The notes under the pieces: model-generated
Databases searched by the model: none
What the model was told of the DNA's origin: nothing
What the model saw: only the letters and a program-made list of their open reading frames with translations
Made by a program: the position numbers and the translations under genes
Shown: piece by piece, positions 6,830 to 13,640 of the stretch
How positions within the stretch are numbered: position 1 is the first letter of the stretch
How the letters are laid out: every line of letters begins with the position of its first letter
NCBI GenBank assembly: GCA_964468725.1
Contig: CAYXVU010000141.1
Coordinates: forward strand, 1-16,036
Origin: CAYXVU01 sp964468725
Lineage (GTDB): Bacteria; Acidobacteriota; Blastocatellia; UBA7656
DNA: 16,036 nt
Direction of reading: 5' to 3'

Positions 6830-8980
6830 CTACTCAACGTCGTAGATTTTGATCGGCTTATCCTGAAGGTATTTATCGAACCAATTCAGAATATGTTGCA
6901 GCCGTTCGATGCGATGCCAAGGCGCGCCCGACCGCGACAACTCATGCGATTCGTTCGGGAAGCGCACCATCACGGTCGGAATTTTACGATACTTCAGGGC
7001 GCGAAACATCGCTTCGCCGCCTTCGTTGGCAGGGGTGCGCCAATCGGCTTCGCCTTCGATGAACATCATCGGCGTCGTCACGTTTTTGACATAGGTGATG
7101 GGCGAACGTTTGACGAAGTCTTCGGGGTCTTCCCAGGGCGCGGCGCGAAACCAAGTCGGCGTAAAGAGAGTGAAATCCGCCGTGTACCAAAATCCCGCCC
7201 AGTCGGCGATGGAACGTTGCGATACGGCTGCCGCAAAGCGCGTCGTCTGTCCGACTGCCCAATTGGTCAACACGCCGCCGCCGCTGCCGCCGGTGATGCC
7301 TAACTTCTTCTCGTCAATGTAGCCGCGCTTCAGCACTTCATCAACGCCGAGCATCAGGTCTTTGTGGTCGTCGCCCGGATAGTGATACTGAATAATGTTG
7401 CCGAACTCTTGCCCGTAAGAGGTAGAACCGCGCGGGTTGGTGTAGAGGACGACATAGCCTTTGGCGGCCATCCATTGAAACTCATGGGTGAAGGTGAAGC
7501 CATAGGCCGAGTGCGGGCCGCCATGAATCTCCAAGATGAAGGGATACTTTTTCGAAGGGTCGAAATTGGGCGGCTTCTGAATCCAGCCTTGAATCTTTTT
7601 GCCATCGAAACTGGTGTACCAAATCTCTTCCGGGTGTGTGAGATTAAGCCCGGAAAAGAGTTCGTCGTTGATTTTGGTCAACTGCGTCAGCTTGCCCGAT
7701 GCGGTGTCGAGCAGAAAGATGTCGCCGATGTTGACGGATGACGAAATCAAAAGCGCCATCTTCGAAACGTCCGATGACGAGGTGAAGGCCTGTACTTCGT
7801 GATCGCCGCTGGTGAGCGCTTCGACTCTGCCGGTCGTCGCGTCAATGCGTTTGAGATTGGCGCGACCATGTTCGGCGACGTGAATGAGGAGCGCGCGTTG
7901 ATCTTTACTCCAAATCACGCCGCCGCCCGCGCCGCCGCGTGGTGAGCGTTGGTCGCCGCCGATGCCGCTGGCGATGTCGAAGTCATAATCGGCTGTCAGG
8001 TTCTTCGCCGTTGCACCGGGCGTATTATCGGCGATGAAGAGGTCGGGTTGGGTATACGACTTCACTGGCTGATGGGTGAGCGAGCCAGTGAAGGCGATGC
8101 GTTTGCCATCATGGCTAAAGGTGTAATTGCCCATGCCGCCGTTGAAACGCAAGGCGGTCTTTTCGTCCGAGCCGTCGGGAGCAACCGAGTAGAGCGTAGA
8201 TTGCGGCGCTTCGTAATAGGCTTCGAGGACGCGGTTGGAGGTGTAGTAGAGACGCGCGCCATCGGGCGACCAACTGATATTGCCTTCGTCGAACTTCCCT
8301 TTGGTGATCTGTTTCGGTTTGGGCATCTCGCCCGGCGCGGCGGGGACGCTGACCGTCCAGATGTGGGTCTTGACCTTCGGATTGAGGTAGCCGGGGCCAT
8401 TGAAGCGATAGGTCGCGCGATTGATGACGCGCACATCGCTCTGCCGTTCGGCGGGCTTTTCGCCCATCTCGCCGCCTTCGGGCTTATCTTTTTTCATCTC
8501 CTCCGAGCTTTGAAAGGCGATGGTCTTGCCATCGGGCGACCATTCGATGCCGCCCGCGCCGCGCGCCATTTCGGTGAGCGGTTGCGCTTCGCCGCCGTCG
8601 AAACTCATCAAGTAAATCTGCGGCGGTTGCGGACGCCCTTCGCGTTCTGCCGAACGAATGAAGGCCAACGTTTTGCCATCGGGCGACCAACGCGGCGCGG
8701 TGTCGCGCGGCCCGCTGCTCAGTTGTCGGGGCGCGCCGCCTGCGGTCGGGACAATCCACAACGCCGAGTCATACCGATCCGCCTTTTGATTGACCCACGC
8801 CCGCACAAAGGCAATGCGGGAGCCGTCGGGCGAAATCTGCGGGTCGGCAGCCCAATGAAATTTGAACAAGTCCATTTCCGTGATCATCCGTTTGTCGGCG
8901 CTCCAAGCGGGCAACGGCAGCGCGACCATGAACAACAACAGAATGGCAAGACCAGCGCGGAGACGAGAGGCACGAATCAT
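6830..8980 (-). CDS. Secreted S9-family serine peptidase (prolyl oligopeptidase / acylaminoacyl-peptidase type)
   Basis: A 716-residue exported peptidase that should cleave short peptides. Residues 1-27 form a signal peptide (charged start, hydrophobic core, cleavage near AWSA). The N-terminal half is a WD40/TolB-like propeller with at least four SPDG-type blades (for example SPDGSRIAFV, SPDGKTLAFI, SPDGKTIAFQ, SPDGARLYYT). The C-terminal alpha/beta hydrolase domain carries the family triad: Ser566 in GGSGGG, Asp646 in GEADWRTP, and His679 in ESHELSR. The usual nucleophile context is GxSxGG, which fits. Length and domain order are typical of the family. The ATG at 8980 has AAGGAG seven to eight bases upstream. 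It is divergent from the cox operon and has its own hairpin at the 3' end, so it is likely monocistronic. Exact specificity cannot be read from sequence. Confidence 0.94.
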   Translation of the reverse strand: MIRASRLRAGLAILLLFMVALPLPAWSADKRMITEMDLFKFHWAADPQISPDGSRIAFVRAWVNQKADRYDSALWIVPTAGGAPRQLSSGPRDTAPRWSPDGKTLAFIRSAEREGRPQPPQIYLMSFDGGEAQPLTEMARGAGGIEWSPDGKTIAFQSSEEMKKDKPEGGEMGEKPAERQSDVRVINRATYRFNGPGYLNPKVKTHIWTVSVPAAPGEMPKPKQITKGKFDEGNISWSPDGARLYYTSNRVLEAYYEAPQSTLYSVAPDGSDEKTALRFNGGMGNYTFSHDGKRIAFTGSLTHQPVKSYTQPDLFIADNTPGATAKNLTADYDFDIASGIGGDQRSPRGGAGGGVIWSKDQRALLIHVAEHGRANLKRIDATTGRVEALTSGDHEVQAFTSSSDVSKMALLISSSVNIGDIFLLDTASGKLTQLTKINDELFSGLNLTHPEEIWYTSFDGKKIQGWIQKPPNFDPSKKYPFILEIHGGPHSAYGFTFTHEFQWMAAKGYVVLYTNPRGSTSYGQEFGNIIQYHYPGDDHKDLMLGVDEVLKRGYIDEKKLGITGGSGGGVLTNWAVGQTTRFAAAVSQRSIADWAGFWYTADFTLFTPTWFRAAPWEDPEDFVKRSPITYVKNVTTPMMFIEGEADWRTPANEGGEAMFRALKYRKIPTVMVRFPNESHELSRSGAPWHRIERLQHILNWFDKYLQDKPIKIYDVE

Positions 8981-9023
8981 AAGTACACTCCTTGTCGGGC
9001 TAAAGTTTGAGAAACCGCCTTCG

Positions 9024-9037
9024 CATTTCAGTTACAA
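9024..9037 (-). promoter_or_regulatory. Shared upstream motif TTGTAACTGAAATG
   Basis: Second copy (13 of 14 bases) of the motif found upstream of quinohemoprotein paralogue 2, here 44 bases before the S9 peptidase ATG on the same strand. It is a candidate common regulatory site. Confidence 0.3.
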
Positions 9038-9102
9038 GGGAAATGTCGAGTTGCACCTGACCACTATCGGTTCGCGCAGACTCTACCATGCAGCAGTAAC
9101 CA

Positions 9103-9276
9103 GTGACAAAAATAGAATACAGAATACAGAATTCAGAAGTCAGAAGTCAGAAGTCAGCATTGCGAAGGGAAGCAAGCAGCGGCAGCGCATAGGCTGCAAG
9201 CGCCAGCTTCCTTGTTGATTCGCACTCCTGAATTCTGAATTCTGTATTCTGTATTCTGTATTCTTGCTTTTGTCAC
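9103..9276. repeat. 174-base palindromic element built from 7-base repeats (MITE/REP-like)
   Basis: The element begins GTGACAAAA (9103-9111) and ends TTTTGTCAC (9268-9276), exact reverse complements. Inside the left end are six tandem heptads at 9114-9155: AGAATAC twice, AGAATTC once, AGAAGTC three times. Inside the right end are five heptads in opposite orientation at 9230-9264: GAATTCT twice, GTATTCT three times. The centre (about 9156-9229) is unrelated, GC-rich and may hold a weaker stem (GGAAGC with GCTTCC). No reading frame is supported. The terminal inverted repeats and hairpin form resemble a non-autonomous mobile or dispersed intergenic repeat; copies elsewhere cannot be seen from one window. 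Confidence 0.8.
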
Positions 9277-9293
9277 GCAGTCACTCCTTGAGA

Positions 9294-9323
9294 TTGACGG
9301 TCATCGCGGCCTGTGAGTATGCT
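9294..9323 (+). promoter_or_regulatory. Candidate sigma70-type promoter for coxMSL
   Basis: TTGACG at 9294-9299 and TATGCT at 9318-9323 are 18 bases apart, just right of the heptad element. Transcription from about 9330 would give a leader of roughly 220 bases before coxM. The rest of the intergenic region (9324-9550) shows three AATCCGA-type heptads at 9414-9434 but no further clear signal; I could not recognise a riboswitch in the leader. Confidence 0.4.
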
Positions 9324-9550
9324 ACGGTTCGTCAGGTGAACAGGCGAAAGCGTTTCGCAATCAGCATTCATAATCCGGGCTTGTATATCGTATTGAATCG
9401 GCGCTCTTTTGTGAATCCGAATTCCGTAATCCGAAACCCAACCGGCGACCTTCCTCCGAAGTCAGCCGAGATTGTCTGACCCGCTGCTTTGGCGTTCGGC
9501 TCTCGGCTCGCTGCAGGATGAATCGCGTTGCCAAGGAAGTCGAGGCTCCC

Positions 9551-10426
9551 ATGATTCCACGCAGCTTTGAATACTTCGCGCCTCGCGCACTCGATGAGGC
9601 GCTCACGCTTCTGCAAACCCTCGGCTCGGAAGCCAAGATTCTGTCCGGCGGCCAGAGTCTGATTCCGATGATGAAACTGCGGCTGGCATCGCCACCGCAG
9701 ATCATTGACATCAATCGCCTGCCCGACCTCGATTACGTTAGCCAACAAAACGGCAGCTTGCGAATCGGCGCGCTCGCCAGAGAGAGCGCGCTGGAAAGAT
9801 CGCCTGTCGTTCATTCGCTCTGCCCGATTCTCGCTGATACCACCGTCGTCATCGCTGACCCTTTGGTTCGCAATCAAGCGACGGTGTGCGGCAATCTGGC
9901 GCACGGCGACCCGGCTAACGATCATCCGGCGACGATGTTGGCGCTCGAAGCCTCGCTCATCGCCGTCTCAACGCGCGGCGAACGCGAAATTGCCATCACC
10001 GATTTCTTCACCGGTCTGTTCGAAACCGCCCTGCAACCCGACGAGATTCTCAAAGAGATTCGCGTGCCAATTCCGCCTGCGGCAAGCGGCGGCGCATACC
10101 TGAAACTCGAACGCAAAGTCGGCGATTACGCAACCGCAGGGGTCGCCGCGCAGATCACCCTTGACGGCGCGGGCGTGTGCCAACGTGCCGGAATCGGCCT
10201 GACCAACGTCAGTTTCATGCCGCTCAAAGCGACGCAGACCGAAGCCTTTCTTACGGGCAAGCCGCTGGATGAAGCGACCATCAAACAGGCATCCGAGATG
10301 GCTGCCGCTGAAGCGCAGCCGCTCGATGACATTCGCGGCTCGGCAGATTACAAACGCGATGTAGTTCGCGTGCTCACCGTCCGCGCACTCAACCGCGCGC
10401 TGGCGCGCGCGAAAGGAGGAGCATAA
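9551..10426 (+). CDS. coxM: Aerobic CO dehydrogenase, FAD-binding medium subunit
   Basis: The 291-residue flavoprotein subunit passes electrons from the iron-sulfur subunit to the quinone pool. The two FAD-binding signatures fall at the canonical positions: SGGQSL at residues 32-37 and TVCGN at 111-115, followed by LAHGDPANDHPA. This numbering match to the family is the main reason for choosing the ATG at 9551; the ATG at 9518 in the same frame has no properly spaced ribosome site and would shift both motifs by eleven. GAGG lies at 9542-9545. It is first in a tight operon, two bases before coxS. The M-S-L gene order is that of form I CO dehydrogenases, whereas form II clusters are usually S-L-M. 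The middle Gly of TIGGN is a Cys here, a mild departure with no obvious consequence. Confidence 0.94.
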   Translation: MIPRSFEYFAPRALDEALTLLQTLGSEAKILSGGQSLIPMMKLRLASPPQIIDINRLPDLDYVSQQNGSLRIGALARESALERSPVVHSLCPILADTTVVIADPLVRNQATVCGNLAHGDPANDHPATMLALEASLIAVSTRGEREIAITDFFTGLFETALQPDEILKEIRVPIPPAASGGAYLKLERKVGDYATAGVAAQITLDGAGVCQRAGIGLTNVSFMPLKATQTEAFLTGKPLDEATIKQASEMAAAEAQPLDDIRGSADYKRDVVRVLTVRALNRALARAKGGA

Positions 10427-10428
10427 CG

Positions 10429-10911
10429 ATGGCAAAGATCGGCATCAGCGTAACGGTCAACGGAGTTGAGCAGAGCAAAGAGATCGAACCGCGACTCTTG
10501 CTCGTCCACTTTTTGCGCGAGACTTTGCGCCTGACCGGCACTCATATCGGCTGCGACACGAGTCATTGCGGCGCTTGCACCGTCCTCATTGATGGCAGAG
10601 CCGTCAAATCCTGCACCATGTTCGCCGTGCAGGCCGACGGACGAGAAGTGCAAACCGTCGAAGGGCTGGAACAAGACGGCAAACTTCACCCCTTGCAAGA
10701 GGGTTTCTTTCAAGAGCATGGTTTGCAGTGCGGCTACTGCACCCCCGGCATGTTGATGACCGGTTGCGCCTTTCTCCAACAGAATGCCAACCCTAGCGAT
10801 GACGAGATTCGTCAGGCGATTTCGGGCAACCTGTGCCGCTGCACGGGCTATGTCAACATCGTCAAAGCCTATCAATACGCAGCCGCCAAGCTGCGCGAAG
10901 GAGGTGCATAA
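10429..10911 (+). CDS. coxS: Aerobic CO dehydrogenase, [2Fe-2S] small subunit
   Basis: The 160-residue iron-sulfur subunit bridges the molybdenum site of CoxL and the FAD of CoxM. All eight cluster ligands are present: Cys42, Cys47, Cys50 and Cys62 (plant-ferredoxin-type, CDTSHCGAC) and Cys101, Cys104, Cys136 and Cys138 (CGYC and CRC). Length is normal for the family. The start has a strong ribosome site, AAAGGAGG, ending about eight bases before the ATG. The gene begins two bases after the coxM stop and is followed by coxL after one base, so the three are one transcript. On its own the protein could be the small subunit of any xanthine-dehydrogenase-family enzyme; the neighbouring large subunit fixes the assignment. 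Confidence 0.95.
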   Translation: MAKIGISVTVNGVEQSKEIEPRLLLVHFLRETLRLTGTHIGCDTSHCGACTVLIDGRAVKSCTMFAVQADGREVQTVEGLEQDGKLHPLQEGFFQEHGLQCGYCTPGMLMTGCAFLQQNANPSDDEIRQAISGNLCRCTGYVNIVKAYQYAAAKLREGGA

Positions 10912-10912
10912 G

Positions 10913-13279
10913 ATGGCTCCGAAAACTTCAGCCGAAATCGGCGGCATGGGGCACTCCCTCAAACGCAAAGAAGACCCGCGCTTCCTGCGCGGCAAAGGTC
11001 ATTATGTTGATGATGTCGTGCTGCCCGATATGCTCTACCTCGACATCGTTCGCAGCCCCTTCGCGCACGCGAAGATCAACAGCATTGACACTTCGAAAGC
11101 TTTAGCCATACCCGGCGTCTTGGCGGTTATCACCGGCAAAGATTTAGAAGCTTACAACCTGCATTGGATGCCGACTCTGATGTCAGACACCCAGATGGTG
11201 TTGCCGGTTGACAAGGTCATGTATCAAGCGCAGGAGGTTGCCGCTGTTCTGGCGACCGACCGTTACATCGCCGCCGATGGCGTTGAGGCCGTCGAAGTGG
11301 ATTATGACCCGTTGCCGGTCGTCATTGACCCCTTCAAAGCGCTCGACCCCGACGCTCCGGTGCTCAGAACCGACAAACCGGATAAAAAGGATAATCACAT
11401 CTGGCATTGGGAATGGGGCGACCGCGCGGCGACCGATCAGGCATTTCACGATGCCGAAGTCATGGTCAAAGAGAATATCTACATTCCGCGCATTCACGTC
11501 TCTTCGATAGAGACCTGCGGGTGCGTCGCTTCATTCGATAAGATCGACGGCAAACTGACGGTCTGGATGACCACGCAAGCGCCGCACGCGATTCGCACGG
11601 TCTTCGCGTTGGTGGCGGGGCATGTCGGGCTGGCGGAGCATAAGATTCAAATCATCTCGCCGGACATCGGCGGCGGCTTCGGCGGCAAAGTGCCTGTCTA
11701 TCCTGGCTATGTGATTGCCGTCGCCGCTTCGGTGCTGACCGGCAAACCCGTGAAGTGGATCGAAGACCGCATGGAGAACCTGCAAGCCGATTCGTTTGCG
11801 CGCGATTACCACATCACCGCCGAGCTTGCGGGCAAACGCGACGGCACGGTTACGGCGCTGCGCATCAAGACGCTCGCCGATCACGGCTACACCGATGCGG
11901 CGGCCAATCCTTCGAAGTTTCCGGCAGGGCTGTTTCACATCTGCACGGGGTCGTATGACCTGAAAGCCGCGCACGTCGAAGTGGACGGCGTTTACACCAA
12001 CAAGCCGCCCGGCGGCATTGCTTATCGGTGCTCGTTTCGGGTCACCGAAGCCGTCCATACCATCGAGCGTATGGCCGATATCTTTGCGCATGAGATCGGC
12101 ATGGACGCGGCGGAGTTTCGCCTGAAGAACTTCATCAAACCGGAGCAGTTCCCTTATCACTCGGCGCTCGGTTGGGAGTATGACAGCGGCAATTATGCTG
12201 CGGCCTTGCAACTGGCGATGCAGCGCGTCGGCTATGACGAACTCCGAAAAGAGCAGGCCGAAAAACGGGCGCGCGGCGAGTTGATGGGCATCGGCATCAG
12301 CAGTTTCACGGAGATTGTCGGCGCAGGGCCGTCGAAGCACTTCGACATTCTGGGGCTGAAGATGTTCGACAGCGCGGAGATTCGCGTGCATCCGACCGGC
12401 AAAGCCATCGCGCGATTCGGAACGAAATCACAAGGGCAAGGGCACGAAACGACCTACGCGCAGATCATCGCCGAAGAGTTGGGCATTCCGGCTGCTGACA
12501 TCGCCGTCGAAGAGGGCGACACCGATACCGCGCCCTACGGATTGGGAACCTATGCCAGTCGCAGCACGCCGGTTGCGGGCGCAGCCTGTGCCGTCGCGGC
12601 GCGCAAGATCAGAGACAAAGCGAAGAAGATCGCAGCCTATCTGCTGGAAGCGAGCGAAGAGGATTTGGAGTGGGAGCCGGGCAAGTTCTTCGTCAAAGGC
12701 TCGCCCGACCGCGCCAAGACGATTCAAGAGGTCGCGCTCGCTGCTTACACCAATCACCCGCAAGGGATGGAAGCGGGACTCGAAGCCGTCTCCTATTACG
12801 ACCCGCCGAATCTAACCTATCCGTTCGGCAGTTACATCTGCGTCGTTGACATAGACAAAGGAACGGGCGAAGTGAAGGTGCGCCGCTTCGTTGCAGTTGA
12901 CGATTGCGGCAACATCATCAACCCGATGATCGTCGAAGGTCAGATACACGGCGGTTTGACGATGGGGTTAGGACCATCGCTATATGAAGAGATTCAATAC
13001 GACGAGAGCGGCAACATCTTGCAAGGCAGCTTTATGAATTACCTGTTGCCGACGGCGGTCGAAACGCCGAATTGGGAGACTGACAAGACTTGCACGCCCT
13101 CGCCGCATCACCCGCTCGGCGCAAAAGGCGTAGGCGAATCAGCAACCGTCGGCGCACCGGCGGCCATCGTCAATGCGGTTGTTGATGCGCTTTGGCATCT
13201 CGGCGTGCGCCACGTTGACATTCCCATCACGCCGCCGAAGGTGTGGAAACTGCTGCGCGACGCCGGAGTGACGGAATAA
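10913..13279 (+). CDS. coxL: Form I aerobic CO dehydrogenase, molybdenum-copper large subunit
   Basis: The 788-residue catalytic subunit oxidises CO with water to CO2, two protons and two electrons at a Mo-S-Cu site with molybdopterin cytosine dinucleotide. The active-site loop is AYRCSFR at residues 370-376, the form I signature, with Cys373 as copper ligand; form II proteins have AYRGAGR. Other active-site elements are the TQAPH stretch (Gln222), GGGFGGK after the first domain, GQGHETTYAQI, and GVGES with the catalytic Glu742. The central region (AGPSKHFDILG, MFDSAEIR, DTDTAPYGLGTY) is close to the well-known Oligotropha enzyme from memory. The ATG at 10913, with GAAGGAGG upstream and one base after the coxS stop, is clearly the start; the open frame extends to 10784 inside coxS. 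Neither coxDEF nor coxG follows, which is unusual for a form I cluster. Confidence 0.96.
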   Translation: MAPKTSAEIGGMGHSLKRKEDPRFLRGKGHYVDDVVLPDMLYLDIVRSPFAHAKINSIDTSKALAIPGVLAVITGKDLEAYNLHWMPTLMSDTQMVLPVDKVMYQAQEVAAVLATDRYIAADGVEAVEVDYDPLPVVIDPFKALDPDAPVLRTDKPDKKDNHIWHWEWGDRAATDQAFHDAEVMVKENIYIPRIHVSSIETCGCVASFDKIDGKLTVWMTTQAPHAIRTVFALVAGHVGLAEHKIQIISPDIGGGFGGKVPVYPGYVIAVAASVLTGKPVKWIEDRMENLQADSFARDYHITAELAGKRDGTVTALRIKTLADHGYTDAAANPSKFPAGLFHICTGSYDLKAAHVEVDGVYTNKPPGGIAYRCSFRVTEAVHTIERMADIFAHEIGMDAAEFRLKNFIKPEQFPYHSALGWEYDSGNYAAALQLAMQRVGYDELRKEQAEKRARGELMGIGISSFTEIVGAGPSKHFDILGLKMFDSAEIRVHPTGKAIARFGTKSQGQGHETTYAQIIAEELGIPAADIAVEEGDTDTAPYGLGTYASRSTPVAGAACAVAARKIRDKAKKIAAYLLEASEEDLEWEPGKFFVKGSPDRAKTIQEVALAAYTNHPQGMEAGLEAVSYYDPPNLTYPFGSYICVVDIDKGTGEVKVRRFVAVDDCGNIINPMIVEGQIHGGLTMGLGPSLYEEIQYDESGNILQGSFMNYLLPTAVETPNWETDKTCTPSPHHPLGAKGVGESATVGAPAAIVNAVVDALWHLGVRHVDIPITPPKVWKLLRDAGVTE

Positions 13280-13640
13280 GCGACCTCCGCAGCGTCGCCT
13301 GAACAAAGGAAGCAGCAATACCGCGTTAGCGGTCACGGATTGACACTCGCAGAGTGTCGCTCGTTGATGGGGATTTATCTCTATCAGACCGCTGACGCAT
13401 CCCCCCAGCCCCGCCGATTTTCCGTTTAGAGACGTTGGCGCATGACCAGCAAACGGCCAAAACGGCTGTCCGCCCTGACCGGTAGCCTCGCCGTTGATCT
13501 TCGCTTCTGGTTTCTGCCAAGCATTCATCGCTGAATTCTTCCCTTCCTTGCATTCCGGGTGCGGCTCATTGCAAAGGCGTTGTCGCTTTCGCATCGGCCT
13601 TCGTATGCTCGAATCAAAATTCGCAGTTGGGAGGAAAGGT
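13280..13640. other. 361-base non-coding gap after coxL
   Basis: It holds a short stem directly after the coxL stop (GCGAC at 13280-13284 with GTCGC at 13294-13298), the three-way-junction element at 13323-13398, and about 230 bases with no signal I can identify except the ribosome site of the next gene. Minus-strand frames are open here (one ATG at 13528), but they run on into antisense coxL and have no family features, so I do not call a gene. Confidence 0.6.
13323..13398 (+). other. Predicted three-way-junction structured element (RNA or palindromic repeat)
   Basis: A 12-pair outer stem is formed by GCGTTAGCGGTC (13323-13334) and GACCGCTGACGC (13387-13398), with one G-T wobble. It encloses two hairpins: GACACTC-GCA-GAGTGTC (13342-13358, perfect) and GATGGGG-ATTTAT-CTCTATC (13366-13385, two wobbles). 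Linkers are 7, 7 and 1 bases. An alternative local fold pairs ACCGC (13320-13324) with GCGGT (13329-13333). It lies 43 bases after coxL in its 3' untranslated region. It may be a 3'-end stabiliser, a small RNA, or one copy of a dispersed repeat. Pairing was worked out by eye, without energy calculation. Confidence 0.45.

Noticed and set aside
7949..9010. 353-codon plus-strand open frame opposite the S9 peptidase
   Set aside because: Antisense to the propeller half of a clear peptidase; its regularities mirror the SPDG repeats of the real gene.
9114..9264. CRISPR array
   Set aside because: The units are seven bases long, directly abutting with no spacers, and mirrored in orientation.
9330..9550. 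Molybdenum-cofactor riboswitch in the coxM leader
   Set aside because: The leader length is suitable but I could not build a convincing set of stems by eye; a covariance-model search would decide.
10913..13279. Xanthine, nicotine or other hydroxylase of the same superfamily, or a form II CoxL
   Set aside because: The AYRCSFR loop with the copper-ligand Cys, the M-S-L order and the long similarity to the Oligotropha enzyme point to form I CO dehydrogenase.
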